Positions 23,681 through 32,665 of a stretch of DNA of 64,000 bases are shown piece after piece (the first letter of the stretch is position 1; each line of letters opens with the position of its first letter). Under the pieces are notes generated by a model. That model saw only the letters and a program-made list of their open reading frames with translations. It was not told the DNA's origin and did not search any database. Made by a program: the position numbers and the translations under genes. The stretch is from positions 2,771,001 to 2,835,000 of the forward strand of contig NZ_CP045420.1 of assembly GCF_009363795.1 (NCBI RefSeq), written 5' to 3'. This stretch comes from Palleronia sp. THAF1 (GTDB lineage Bacteria > Pseudomonadota > Alphaproteobacteria > Rhodobacterales > Rhodobacteraceae).

Positions 23681-24637
23681 ATGACACAGTATCTGGATTT
23701 CGAGAAACCGCTCGCCGATCTCGAAGGCAAGGCCGAAGAGCTGCGCGCGATGGCGGAAGACGACGCTTCGGTCGCGACAGAGGCCAGCGCGCTGGACGAA
23801 AAGGCGAAGGCCCGGCTGGAAGCGCTTTATGCCAACCTGACGCCTTGGCAGAAATGCCTGGTCGCCCGCCACCCCGAGCGTCCCCACTGCCACGAATACA
23901 TCCGCGAGTTGTTCACCGAATACACGCCACTCGCCGGTGATCGCAATTTCGCGGACGATCATGCCGTGATGGGCGGTCTTGCGCGGCTCGACGGTCGGCC
24001 TGTTGTCGTTATCGGCCACGAGAAAGGCCACGACACTAAATCGCGGCTGGAACATAACTTCGGCATGGCCCGCCCCGAAGGCTACCGAAAGGCGATCCGC
24101 CTGATGGATCTGGCGGACCGATTCGGCCTGCCCGTCGTCTCGCTGATCGATACGCCCGGTGCCTATCCCGGCAAGGGTGCAGAGGAACGCGGCCAGTCCG
24201 AGGCGATCGCGCGATCCACCCAGCGCTGCCTGCAGCTTGGCGTGCCCTTGGTGAGCGTCGTCATCGGCGAAGGTGGATCGGGTGGCGCGGTGGCGTTTGC
24301 CACGTCGAACCGGATCGCGATGCTGGAGCACTCGATCTATTCGGTCATCAGCCCCGAGGGCTGCGCGTCGATCCTGTGGAAAGACGCCGAAAAGATGCGC
24401 GAAGCGGCAGAGGCCCTGCGTCTGACGGCGCAGGACCTGAAGAAGCTGGGCGTGATCGACCGCATCATAACCGAACCCGTCGGCGGCGCGCAGCGTCACC
24501 CGAAACGCGCGATCCTGAAGGTCGGCGATGCGCTGGTGGACATGCTGGACGAAATGCAGGGCATGATCCCGGATGAGCTCCGTGCCGCGCGGCGCGAGAA
24601 GTTCGTGGGCATGGGATCCAAGGGGCTTGCGGCATGA
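23681..24637 (+). CDS. accA: Acetyl-CoA carboxylase carboxyltransferase subunit alpha
   Basis: The 318-residue subunit, with AccD, moves the carboxyl group from biotin to acetyl-CoA to make malonyl-CoA for fatty-acid synthesis. Blocks seen are [18 protein letters not shown] at the N-terminus, [55 protein letters not shown] and [20 protein letters not shown] with the oxyanion-hole Gly-Gly residues, followed by [15 protein letters not shown]. Length and order are typical. The stop overlaps the ytoQ start by ATGA. Confidence 0.96.
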   Translation: MTQYLDFEKPLADLEGKAEELRAMAEDDASVATEASALDEKAKARLEALYANLTPWQKCLVARHPERPHCHEYIRELFTEYTPLAGDRNFADDHAVMGGLARLDGRPVVVIGHEKGHDTKSRLEHNFGMARPEGYRKAIRLMDLADRFGLPVVSLIDTPGAYPGKGAEERGQSEAIARSTQRCLQLGVPLVSVVIGEGGSGGAVAFATSNRIAMLEHSIYSVISPEGCASILWKDAEKMREAAEALRLTAQDLKKLGVIDRIITEPVGGAQRHPKRAILKVGDALVDMLDEMQGMIPDELRAARREKFVGMGSKGLAA

Positions 24638-25077
24638 AGGTGTACCTTTCCGGCGAAATCCACACCGACTGGCGCGACCGTGTTATCTCGGCCTGCGACG
24701 GCTTCGATTTGCAATTCTCCGCCCCCGTCACCGATCACGCGGCCAGCGACGATTGCGGTGTCGCGATCCTTGGGGCCGAGGACGACAAGTTCTGGCACGA
24801 CCGAAAGGGCGCGTCGTTGAATGCTATCCGCACGCGCAACGCGATCGAGGGCGCGGACATCGTCGTCGTGCGCTTCGGCGAGCAGTACAAGCAGTGGAAC
24901 GCCGCTTTCGACGCAGGCTATGCGGCGGCTTTGGGGAAATCCCTGATTATTCTGCATCAGCCGGATCATGCCCATGCGCTGAAGGAAGTGGACGCCGCTG
25001 CAAATGCCGTGTGCGAAACACCCGAACAGGTCGCGGCGTGCTTGCGCTACGTGCTGACGGGCGCACTGCCGGAATAG
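24634..25077 (+). CDS. ytoQ: YtoQ family protein
   Basis: The 147-residue protein starts [18 protein letters not shown] and holds [40 protein letters not shown] and [20 protein letters not shown], matching the YtoQ family, which resembles nucleoside 2-deoxyribosyltransferase-like folds. The biochemical function is not established. The ATG overlaps the accA stop, so the gene is translated together with accA, an arrangement that hints at general metabolism. It is convergent with the LacI regulator across 9 bases. Confidence 0.87.
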   Translation: MKVYLSGEIHTDWRDRVISACDGFDLQFSAPVTDHAASDDCGVAILGAEDDKFWHDRKGASLNAIRTRNAIEGADIVVVRFGEQYKQWNAAFDAGYAAALGKSLIILHQPDHAHALKEVDAAANAVCETPEQVAACLRYVLTGALPE

Positions 25078-25086
25078 ACCAACGCG

Positions 25087-26124
25087 TCAGGGCTTGTAGC
25101 GGCGCAGCGTGTCCCCGAAGGCGATCTTGGGTTCTATCTCGACCCGTTTCGGGTCGGACAGAGTGCCTGCGTTGCGATCCACAATGATCTGAGCTGCGGC
25201 ACGTCCTGTGGCAGATCGCCCCGCATCCATGCTGGCCAGCTGACGGGGTAGACCGTCCAGCAGCGCCGTGCCGTTGAAGCCCGCAAGGCCCAGCCGCCCA
25301 GGGATGTCGATCCCCTGTTCGAGACACCACAGCAGACCGCCCGCGCCGATCATGTCGTTGGAGTAATACAAGAAATCCAGGTCGGGGTTCCGGGTCAGGA
25401 TCGTTTCCGTCATCTCGCGCCCTTTTTTCAGGGCAGAACCGCCGGAGTAGAATTCCTGATCCGCGACCTCGTGGCCTGCCTTGGCCAGCGTATCGGTGAA
25501 CCCTTCGAACCGTTTACGCGCGCGGTGGTCGAGCGGCATCTGGGTGCCAAGAAAGCCGATCTGTTCGAACCCTTGGCCCAAAATGGCTTCTGCCATCATG
25601 CGGCCCGCACGGCGTTGGCTGATCCCAACGACGCTATCCACGGGCTGACCGTCAACGTCCATGATCTCGACGACCGGAACATCGGCGGCGCGCAGCATCT
25701 TGCGGCAGGCGTCGTTGTGCTCGATCCCCGCGATGATGACGCCGGACGGACGCCACGACAGCATCTCGTAGATCACCTTTTCTTCGCGGTCGGGGCGGTA
25801 GTTGGTGACGCCGACGACCGGCTGCAGGTGGGTTTCGTCCAGCACATCGGTGATGCCCGACAGAACGTCCGGGAACACCATGTTCGACAGCGACGGGATG
25901 ATCACCGCCACAAGGTTCACCCGACTGGACGCCAGCGCCCCGGCGATCTTGTTGGGCACGTAGCCCAGTTCCTTGGCGGCCAGCAGAACGCGCTGGCGGG
26001 TCGCGTCGCTGACATCGCCCCGGTTGCGCAGCACGCGGCTGACCGTCATCTCCGAAACGCCCGAGGCCTCTGAAACGTCGCGCAGGGTCATGGGGCGACG
26101 GGGCGGAATCGGGCGGTCAGTCAT
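25087..26124 (-). CDS. LacI/GntR-type transcriptional regulator
   Basis: The 345-residue regulator has the LacI DNA-binding head at about residues 12-60: MTLRDVSEASGVSEMTVSRV, then LRNRGDVSDATRQRVLLAAK and a hinge helix with LASSRVNLVAVIIPS. The periplasmic-binding-protein-like effector domain follows (FPDVLSGITDVLDETHLQPV; GLAGFNGTALLDGLPRQLAS). Close relatives in the family control gluconate or sugar uptake, but no sugar genes are nearby. The ATG at 26124 is preceded by AAAGGA. It lies 66 bases downstream of the pseudo-caspase gene in the same direction and may be read through from it. Confidence 0.9.
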   Translation of the reverse strand: MTDRPIPPRRPMTLRDVSEASGVSEMTVSRVLRNRGDVSDATRQRVLLAAKELGYVPNKIAGALASSRVNLVAVIIPSLSNMVFPDVLSGITDVLDETHLQPVVGVTNYRPDREEKVIYEMLSWRPSGVIIAGIEHNDACRKMLRAADVPVVEIMDVDGQPVDSVVGISQRRAGRMMAEAILGQGFEQIGFLGTQMPLDHRARKRFEGFTDTLAKAGHEVADQEFYSGGSALKKGREMTETILTRNPDLDFLYYSNDMIGAGGLLWCLEQGIDIPGRLGLAGFNGTALLDGLPRQLASMDAGRSATGRAAAQIIVDRNAGTLSDPKRVEIEPKIAFGDTLRRYKP

Positions 26125-26190
26125 GGGCGCGTCCTTTTGTTCTTCAAGCTGTTTAGCGCGCCGTGAAAGTTCATGGAAGACGCACGCCAT

Positions 26191-27786
26191 TCACCTTAGA
26201 ACGTCGCGCAACGTATCGGCCAGTAGGCGCACCGCGGTGATTTGGTTGACGTATCCCGTGGCGGGCAGTCCGGCACCCTGCTGGTAGCGACGCAGCGCGG
26301 CTCGGGTGGCATCGTCGAACGTGCCGTCGACGGAGCCGGGGTTCAGATTCAGCCGGGCGAGCCGTGTTTCGATAGCGCGCCGAGAGATGCTGTTCAGCCC
26401 CACGGCGGCCTCTGCCGCCTCTGCCTCTGCGTTGCGACTATCCGCGCCGCGCAGCTCAATGATGGCGGCGCGGGCTTCTGCCACGAATTGCCCATCGGGA
26501 AAGGCGTTGATGTAGGTCTGATAGCCCTGCACCGTGTTCTGCGCCCGCGTGGCCCGCCAAATCTGACGCTCACGCTCGGACGCGCCTTCATCCTCGGCGC
26601 GGCGATCCCTGATCTCGGCCAGTCGCTCGCGGGCTTGGCCCGCGTAGATGCCATCGGGGAAGCGGTCGAGATAGGTGGCCAGTTCCGCCTCCGAGCGCTC
26701 GCTACCCATGGACGACCAAAGCTGTTCATCCTGCCGGCGCAGTTCCTCACGACGGCGGCGTTCCTCTGCTTCCAGTTCGGCCGCGCGCGCAGAGCCTTGC
26801 GCGTCGAGCAGTTGTACCTGTCGCGACGTCAGAAAGCCTGTCTGTTCGAAATCGTTGCGCGACTGCCAAGACCGCAAGGCCCCGCGCGTGCCAGGGCCGA
26901 AGATACCGTCGATCCCGCGCGTGTCGTAACCCAGAACGGAAAGGTCGCGCTGAACGTCCTGCCGCTGCGGCCGCGACAGGCCAAGCGCGGTTTCCGCTCG
27001 TTCGGCGCGCTGTTCCGGCGTTTCGGTCAGTGCATCCAAGCGCAGTTGCGCGGGCAGAGCGAAGGCGCCGTCGGGATAGCGTTGCAGATAGGCGCGATAG
27101 GCAGTGGCGTCGTCGCGCTGCTGGGTCAGCGCCCAGTAGCGTTCTTCTTCTGTCGTTTCACTTGGGGCCGTCTCACGGCCCGGCAGCAGAAAGGTCAGAT
27201 CACGCGGGGCGAACCCGTCGACGCGTAGACCGCTGTCCGCCTCGATGGACGCACCTGGTTCCGCCAGCACGTCGCGTGTGAAGCGCAGGGCGCGCACCGG
27301 GTCGGTGACGACGAGGGTGACGCCAGACGGCAGATCAAGATCGGGGATCGCATCGGGGTCGGCAGCACCCAGAACCAGCACGCTGCGCCCGGCGGCATCG
27401 GCCATCAGGTCCGTCAGCGCCAGTACAGGCACGCCCGCCTCGGCACTGTCGATCGCGCCGTTGCCTTCAGCCTCCACCGGCAAGAACCAAGCCGTATCTT
27501 CGATGATCCCGAAACGCCCCGTCAGCACCACAGCCACCGCATCGGCACTACGGCCCATCTGCGAGAACGCGCGCAGGCGGGCGAATATCGTCGCCCGATC
27601 GGCGTCACGCGCCGTGACCGTTGCTACGCCCGCATCCTCCAGCGCGTCGACCGCCCGCGCGTAGCCGCGCAATTCCTGCCGCGTGCGATCCAGCGTGTCA
27701 TAACGCGCATTGGCAATCACCAAAGCCGCCTCTTCCGCGAAAGAGGGCGTGGCCAGTAGGCAAAGCAGGGCGATCAGGCGGCGCAT
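26191..27786 (-). CDS. Exported caspase-fold protein without catalytic residues, with two peptidoglycan-binding domains
   Basis: The 531-residue protein starts with the signal peptide MRRLIALLCLLATPSFA. Residues 18 to about 190 look like a caspase-like (C14) domain: AALVIANARYDTLDR, ATIFARLRAFSQMGRSADAV. Where active members have a Gly-His-Gly after the strand, this one reads VVLTGRFGIIEDTAWFLPVE, and where they have Asp-Ala-Cys it reads VLVLGAADPDAIPDL, so both catalytic residues are gone. Two PG_binding_1 domains follow (LSVLGYDTRGIDGIFGPGTR near residue 310; LNLNPGSVDGTFDDATRAAL near the end), separated by a charged coiled-coil rich in Arg/Glu and TPR-like YLDRFPDGIYA units. It follows the paaK-like gene by 13 bases. 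Confidence 0.8.
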   Translation of the reverse strand: MRRLIALLCLLATPSFAEEAALVIANARYDTLDRTRQELRGYARAVDALEDAGVATVTARDADRATIFARLRAFSQMGRSADAVAVVLTGRFGIIEDTAWFLPVEAEGNGAIDSAEAGVPVLALTDLMADAAGRSVLVLGAADPDAIPDLDLPSGVTLVVTDPVRALRFTRDVLAEPGASIEADSGLRVDGFAPRDLTFLLPGRETAPSETTEEERYWALTQQRDDATAYRAYLQRYPDGAFALPAQLRLDALTETPEQRAERAETALGLSRPQRQDVQRDLSVLGYDTRGIDGIFGPGTRGALRSWQSRNDFEQTGFLTSRQVQLLDAQGSARAAELEAEERRRREELRRQDEQLWSSMGSERSEAELATYLDRFPDGIYAGQARERLAEIRDRRAEDEGASERERQIWRATRAQNTVQGYQTYINAFPDGQFVAEARAAIIELRGADSRNAEAEAAEAAVGLNSISRRAIETRLARLNLNPGSVDGTFDDATRAALRRYQQGAGLPATGYVNQITAVRLLADTLRDVLR

Positions 27787-27799
27787 GGGGCAGGCTCCT

Positions 27800-28996
27800 T
27801 CAGGTGCTGTAGTCGCGTTGGTCGTCGATGACCTTGCCATCGCGGGGCAGGCTGCCGGGGGCGACGGTTTCCACCGTGCCGCGCAGTTTCAGAATGTCGC
27901 GCACGACGTCATCGGCGTTCTGCGGATCGCCGCCTTCCAGAGCCACGTGCATCGCGTCGGCCTCACCGTCGCGGGTGACTGTGACACGGGCGCGATCCAC
28001 ACCCAGCTTCGCCACCAGATCGGCGACCTGTTCGAGGCGGACGAACATGCCTTTGATCTTGGCGGTCTGATCCGCCCGCCCCATCCAGCCCTTGATCCGC
28101 ATGTTCGTGCGCCCGCACGGCGACTGGCCTGGCAGAACGGCGCTTAGATCGCCAGTAGCGAACCGGATCAGCGGGTACAGCGGGTTAAGCGATGTGACGA
28201 CAACTTCGCCTACTTCTCCCTCGGCCACGGGATCACCGGTTCCGGGAGTGACGATTTCGACGATCATCCCGTCATCGACGATCAAACCCTCCATGGCATC
28301 GGACTCGTAGGCGATGTTGCCCAGATCTGCGGTGGCGTAGCACTGGCGGCAAGCGATACCGCGCTCGGTGTAGACGTCACGCAGCGATGGGAACAGCGCA
28401 CCGCCAGAGACAGCAGCCTTGGTGATCGCCAGCGACAGGCCAAGCTCATCCGCCTTTTCCAGCATGACCTTAAGGTAGTCCGGAGTGCCTGCGTAGGCCG
28501 TGACGCCCAGCTGGGCCGCCGCCTTCACCTGCAGTTCGGTCTGGCCCGTTCCGGCGGGCAGCGTCACCGCGCCCACAGCCCGCGCGCCGGACTCGAACAT
28601 CATGCCGGCGGGCGTCAGGTGATAACCGAAACAGTTCTGCACCATGTCGCCCGCGCCGATCCCACAAGCGCGCAGGAAACGCCCCAGACGGAAGAAATCG
28701 CCATCGACGCGGCCCGGTTCATAGATCGGGCCGGGCGATTGAAAGACATGGGTGAAGTCGGACAGCGGACCGGTCAGCCCGCCCAGTGGCGGATGCTCGG
28801 ACTGCAGGCGCACAAGGTCCGACTTACGCATCACCGGCAGGTTGGCCAGCGCGGCAGCATCTGTGATCTCGCCCGCATCAACGCTATCCAGATCGTAACC
28901 GGGCAAGCCCTGCGCGCGAGCGATCTGCGCAGGCAGGTCGCGGGCGATGTCGGCGGCGCGCTCATCCGCGCTACGGAATTCAAGTTTGGTGCTCAT
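27800..28996 (-). CDS. Phenylacetate-CoA ligase-family (PaaK-like) enzyme
   Basis: The 398-residue protein is a short adenylate-forming enzyme of the PaaK type. It shows LANLPVMRKSDLVRLQSEHP, FHVFQSP-like THVFQSPGPIYEPGR in place of the usual S-S-G-T-T-G P-loop, CFGYHLTPAGMMFESGARAV, TLPAGTGQTELQVKAA, YPLIRFATGDLSAVLPGQSP and GRADQTAKIKGMFVRLEQVA with the C-terminal Lys segment. These enzymes activate aromatic acids to CoA thioesters. The altered P-loop is unusual but shared by divergent PaaK relatives. Its place directly after a branched-chain-type ABC importer suggests that the imported acid is activated here. The substrate is not known. Confidence 0.85.
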   Translation of the reverse strand: MSTKLEFRSADERAADIARDLPAQIARAQGLPGYDLDSVDAGEITDAAALANLPVMRKSDLVRLQSEHPPLGGLTGPLSDFTHVFQSPGPIYEPGRVDGDFFRLGRFLRACGIGAGDMVQNCFGYHLTPAGMMFESGARAVGAVTLPAGTGQTELQVKAAAQLGVTAYAGTPDYLKVMLEKADELGLSLAITKAAVSGGALFPSLRDVYTERGIACRQCYATADLGNIAYESDAMEGLIVDDGMIVEIVTPGTGDPVAEGEVGEVVVTSLNPLYPLIRFATGDLSAVLPGQSPCGRTNMRIKGWMGRADQTAKIKGMFVRLEQVADLVAKLGVDRARVTVTRDGEADAMHVALEGGDPQNADDVVRDILKLRGTVETVAPGSLPRDGKVIDDQRDYST

Positions 28997-29062
28997 GCGG
29001 CCTCTCTATCCGACCCATCGCGGGCCATGCCATGTCAAAGGGGCGCTATTGGATAACGCCCC

Positions 29063-29084
29063 CTTCATCTTGTCGAAAATACTC
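29063..29084 (-). repeat. Dispersed intergenic repeat, copy 4
   Basis: On the minus strand the sequence GAGTATTTTCGACAAGATG followed by AAG matches the repeat family with a few changes in the middle. It lies 16-37 bases after the stop of the livF gene, in the same orientation as the operon. Confidence 0.5.
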
Positions 29085-29099
29085 ATATCGAGGGAAAAA

Positions 29100-29951
29100 T
29101 CAGCTAAGCCAGCGCTTGCGACGGCGGTAGGATCGGGTGTCGCGGAACGACTTCCGCCCCTCGTCCGACATGCCAAGGTAGAACTCTTTCACGTCCGGGT
29201 TCTCGCGCAGGTCGGCGGCCTTGCCGTCCATCACGACGCGGCCCGACTCCAGGATATAGCCCTGATGGGCAAAGCGCAGGGCGACGTTGGTATTCTGCTC
29301 GGCCAGAAGGAAGGACACGCCCTCTTTCTCGTTCAGGTCCTTCACGATCCCGAAGATTTCTTCCACCAGTTGCGGAGCAAGGCCCATGGACGGCTCGTCC
29401 AGCAACACGGTTTCGGGCCGGGACATGAGCGCGCGCCCGATGGCGCACATCTGCTGCTCGCCGCCCGAGGTATAGCCCGCCTGGCTTTTGCGCCGCTCTT
29501 TCAGGCGCGGGAAATAGGTGTAGACAAGGTCCAGGTCATCTTCGACCTTCCGCCGTCCGTCACCGCGCGTATAGGCGCCGGTCATCAGATTCTCTTCGAT
29601 GGTCAGGTGTTCGAAGCAGTGGCGGCCCTCCATCACCTGAATGACGCCACGCTTGACCATATCGGCTGGAGCCATCCCTTCGATCCGGTCGCCGCGATAC
29701 AGGATCTGCCCCTTGGTGACCTCTCCGCGTTCGGACTTCAGCAGGCGCGATACGGCCTTCAGCGTGGTCGTCTTGCCCGCGCCGTTGCCTCCCAGAAGCG
29801 CCGTGATGCCGCCCTTTTTCACCGACAGGGACACGCCCTTCAAAACCAGAATGACCGAGTTGTAGATCACCTCGATGTTCTTCACGTCGAGAAGCGTGTC
29901 GTCACCCTCGGGCGTGGCACGGGTCAGCGTTTCAGTGTCGGTCGCGGTCAT
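29100..29951 (-). CDS. livF: Branched-chain-type ABC transporter ATP-binding protein (LivF-like)
   Basis: The 283-residue ATPase has Walker A GGNGAGKTT, the signature SGGEQQMCAIGRALMSRP and Walker B VLLDEPSMGLAPQLVEEIF, with the H-loop region SFLLAEQNTNVALRFAHQGY. It is the LivF-type partner of the LivG-like ATPase in this operon and would energise the importer at the cytoplasmic face. An N-terminal extension of about 20 residues and a basic C-terminal tail (YRRRKRWLS) exceed E. coli LivF. The symbol reflects component type, not a proven amino-acid substrate. Confidence 0.9.
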   Translation of the reverse strand: MTATDTETLTRATPEGDDTLLDVKNIEVIYNSVILVLKGVSLSVKKGGITALLGGNGAGKTTTLKAVSRLLKSERGEVTKGQILYRGDRIEGMAPADMVKRGVIQVMEGRHCFEHLTIEENLMTGAYTRGDGRRKVEDDLDLVYTYFPRLKERRKSQAGYTSGGEQQMCAIGRALMSRPETVLLDEPSMGLAPQLVEEIFGIVKDLNEKEGVSFLLAEQNTNVALRFAHQGYILESGRVVMDGKAADLRENPDVKEFYLGMSDEGRKSFRDTRSYRRRKRWLS

Positions 29952-30014
29952 GAATCAACCCTTCATACGGCTGGGGAATGGCTCGGGCAGTTGCCCGCCC
30001 GAGCCGGAGTCGCC

Positions 30015-31295
30015 TTACTCGCAGCGACGCTCGATGTTGTTTTCGGCCGCGTAGGCGGTCGCGTCCTCTTCCACCAAGCGCTGGATCAGGTCCTGATCCG
30101 ACTGAATGTAGTCGGTCAGCACTTCCCAGCTGTCGGCTTCGGCGTTCCACTGGTTGATCGCGGCCTGACCCGATCCGCCGTGGTTTGAACAGGACGCCGA
30201 GAACGTCGGGCCGAACCCTTCAAGACCAAGCTCGGTCATGGTCTCTTCCGTCATCTCCAGCTGCTCCATCCCGTCACGCATCTGCGCGGGCGTGATGTCG
30301 GTCACACCGTGGATTTCCTGCGCCTTCTTTGCGCCTTCCACGGCGATCATCGCCGCATAGATGCCCCGGTTGTACAGAACCGTTCCGGCCTGATCGCCAG
30401 CGCCTGCGGCCAAGCCCTTGGACCAGACGTATTCTTCCAGGTCGTCGTAGAGCGCGAAGTCATCGCCCACGGCGTGGAAGTTCAGCGCCTTGTAGCCACT
30501 TGCCCGGTCACCCGCAGGGCGCACGTCGTTCTCGGATCCGGACCACCAGATGCCGATGAACTGGTCCATCGGATAGCGAATGTTCACCGCTTCCTGGATG
30601 GCAACCTGGTTCATCACACCCCAGCCCCACATGATCACATTGTCGGGCTGTTCGCGGCGGATCTGCAGCCACTGGGATTTCTGCTCCTGACCAGGGTGGT
30701 CGACGGGCAGTTCCATCAGTTCGAACCCATGCTCTTCGGACAGCTCTGTCAGCGTGCGGATCGGCTCCTTGCCGTAGGCAGAGTTGTGGTAGACCAGCGC
30801 GATCTTCTTGCCCTCCAGCGATCCGTCGTTCTCGTCCAGCAAGTACTTGATGGCAACGGAGGCGCCGTCCCAGTAGGTGGCGGGGTAGTTGAAGATCCAC
30901 TCGAAGACCTCACCGTCCGACGCGGAGGTGCGGCCATAGCCCAACGTGTGCATCGGGATGCCGTCGGCGGACACGCGCGGGATCAGCTGGTAGGTGATGC
31001 CGGTGGACAGCGGTTGATACAGCAGTGCGCCTTCGCCCTTGGTGGACTCGTAGCATTCCACGCCCTTCTCGGTGTTATAGCCGGTCTCGCATTCGATCAT
31101 GTTGATCATTTCGCCACCGATACCGCCATCACGCTCATTGATCAGCGTGAAGTAGTCGGCGTAGCCGTCGGCGAAGGGGATGCCGTTAGCGGCATATGGA
31201 CCGGTGCGGTAGCTAAGCGACGGGAACGTGAGTTCCGCCATGACAGGTCCGGCACAAACCGATCCCAGCACCATCGCGGTGATTAGCTTCTTCAT
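30015..31295 (-). CDS. ABC transporter substrate-binding protein, branched-chain/aromatic-acid type
   Basis: The 426-residue protein starts with a signal peptide (MKKLITAMVLGSVCAGPVMA) after a strong GGAGGAAG site, which fixes the start at 31295. The mature part has the type I periplasmic-binding fold: SYRTGPYAANGIPFADGYAD, FTLINERDGGIGGEMINMIE, KKIALVYHNSAYGKEPIRTL, and YNRGIYAAMIAVEGAKKAQE. Several Cys residues at the end (SASCSNHGG, ERRCE) may form a disulphide. Ligand is not evident. Neighbouring CoA ligases suggest an organic acid rather than an amino acid. Confidence 0.9.
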   Translation of the reverse strand: MKKLITAMVLGSVCAGPVMAELTFPSLSYRTGPYAANGIPFADGYADYFTLINERDGGIGGEMINMIECETGYNTEKGVECYESTKGEGALLYQPLSTGITYQLIPRVSADGIPMHTLGYGRTSASDGEVFEWIFNYPATYWDGASVAIKYLLDENDGSLEGKKIALVYHNSAYGKEPIRTLTELSEEHGFELMELPVDHPGQEQKSQWLQIRREQPDNVIMWGWGVMNQVAIQEAVNIRYPMDQFIGIWWSGSENDVRPAGDRASGYKALNFHAVGDDFALYDDLEEYVWSKGLAAGAGDQAGTVLYNRGIYAAMIAVEGAKKAQEIHGVTDITPAQMRDGMEQLEMTEETMTELGLEGFGPTFSASCSNHGGSGQAAINQWNAEADSWEVLTDYIQSDQDLIQRLVEEDATAYAAENNIERRCE

Positions 31296-31366
31296 GTGTC
31301 TTCCTCCCAGAAGGCCCCGTTCGCCGGGGCAGTTTGTTGTGGGCGCAAGGCCCCCATGACTGAACC

Positions 31367-32443
31367 CTAGTGCGGGAACGGCCACATCCGCAATTTCTCC
31401 TTCGTGATCCGCCACAGCTGCGCCATCCCGTGCGGCTCGGCGATCAGGAACAGAACGATCAACCCGCCAGAGATCATGAACTGCAAATGCGCAGCCAGAT
31501 CGGTGGGCCAGCCCAACCCGTCCACCAGCACGTTCTTCAGCAGCACCGGCAGCAAGACCATGAAGGCCGCGCCAAGGAACGACCCAAGGATAGAGCCCAG
31601 CCCCCCGATGATGATCATGAACAGCACAAGGAACGATTTGTTGATGCCGAAGGCTTCGCCCACTTCGACGGCACCAAGGTAGACGGCGAAGAACAGCGCG
31701 CCCGACACACCGATGAAGAAGGACGAGATACCGAAAGCCGATAGCTTGGCCCGTAGAGGATTCACGCCGATGATCTCTGCCGCGATGTCCATGTCGCGGA
31801 TCGCCATCCATTTGCGGCCCATGGACCCGCGCGTCAGGTTGCGGCAAATCCAGGCGCTGGCGATTACGAAAACCAAGCAGAACAGATAGGTCGCCCAGGC
31901 CTGCGTCTCCGGCCCGGTGATGCGGAACCCCATCAGCGTCCGCTCGGGCGCGCTGATCTGGCCTGAAGCAGAGTAGTTGTAGAACCACCCCACCCGGTTG
32001 AACAGCCAGACTAGGAAGAACTGCGCGGCCAGCGTTGCGACGGCTAGGTAGAACCCCTTGATCCGCAAGCTCGGCAGACCGAACAACATCCCCACGGCGG
32101 CGGTGATCAGGCCAGAGATGATGACGTGAAACGCGATATTCACGTCCGGGAATGCCGTCATCAGCTTGTAGCAGCTATAAGCCCCCACTGCCATGAACCC
32201 GCCCGTGCCCAACGAGACCTGCCCGCAATAGCCGGTCAGGATGTTCAGCCCCAGTGCGGCGATGGCGTAGATCAGGAACGGCAAGAATACCGCGTTGACC
32301 CAATAGTCGTTGACGATGAACGGAATGACCGCCAACGCCACCGCCAGCAACGCCCAGTAGGCCCACCGATCCAGCTTGATCGGAAAAGTCTGGCTGTCGT
32401 CGCCATAGCTTGTCTTGAAGTCGCCTGCCTCACGATACAGCAT
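31367..32443 (-). CDS. livM: Branched-chain-type ABC transporter permease (LivM-like)
   Basis: The 358-residue permease has 9-10 hydrophobic helices and LivM blocks: AIAALGLNILTGYCGQVSLG followed by TGGFMAVGAYSCY, SLRIKGFYLAVATLAAQFFL, and the coupling-helix region RDMDIAAEIIGVNPLRAKLS leading to FGISSFFIGVSGALFFAVYL. Its N-terminus carries a soluble stretch (YREAGDFKTSYGDDSQTF). It pairs with the LivH-like permease in the inner membrane. AGGGAT precedes the ATG. The 60-residue membrane-protein gene ends 3 bases upstream. Confidence 0.92.
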   Translation of the reverse strand: MLYREAGDFKTSYGDDSQTFPIKLDRWAYWALLAVALAVIPFIVNDYWVNAVFLPFLIYAIAALGLNILTGYCGQVSLGTGGFMAVGAYSCYKLMTAFPDVNIAFHVIISGLITAAVGMLFGLPSLRIKGFYLAVATLAAQFFLVWLFNRVGWFYNYSASGQISAPERTLMGFRITGPETQAWATYLFCLVFVIASAWICRNLTRGSMGRKWMAIRDMDIAAEIIGVNPLRAKLSAFGISSFFIGVSGALFFAVYLGAVEVGEAFGINKSFLVLFMIIIGGLGSILGSFLGAAFMVLLPVLLKNVLVDGLGWPTDLAAHLQFMISGGLIVLFLIAEPHGMAQLWRITKEKLRMWPFPH

Positions 32444-32446
32444 CGC

Positions 32447-32629
32447 CTATCCCTTTCCCTTGACCCGGCCCGCGCCCCAGAAGCACAGGGCCGCGAAGAC
32501 CAGAACACCCGCAACCCGTAGCCACGGCATCCCACCCGTCTCGGCAATTGCGGCGCGATAGATCACCACGATCAGCACCGCGATGGCCATCATGCCCAGC
32601 AGGCTGAGTGTCTGACTGACCATCTTCAT
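32447..32629 (-). CDS. Small two-helix membrane protein between the permease genes
   Basis: A 60-residue frame gives MKMVSQTLSLLGMMAIAVLI, then VVIYRAAIAETGGMPWLRV and a second helix AGVLVFAALCFWGAGRVKGKG. Two short hydrophobic helices with a basic C-terminus make it a plausible inner-membrane protein, positioned between livH and livM. The ATG at 32629 falls inside a copy of the dispersed repeat; the next in-frame ATG (32623) also works. No Shine-Dalgarno sequence is at good spacing, so expression is less sure than for its neighbours. I do not recognise a family. Confidence 0.55.
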   Translation of the reverse strand: MKMVSQTLSLLGMMAIAVLIVVIYRAAIAETGGMPWLRVAGVLVFAALCFWGAGRVKGKG

Positions 32630-32645
32630 CGTTCCGAAAATACCT
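32624..32645 (-). repeat. Dispersed intergenic repeat, copy 3
   Basis: On the minus strand AGGTATTTTCGGAACGATG plus AAG is the clearest form of the repeat. It lies 21-42 bases after the livH stop and supplies the ATG of the 60-residue frame. A GGCGGAGG stretch precedes it. Confidence 0.6.
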
Positions 32646-32665
32646 CCGCCGGAGGCGGCGCGACG

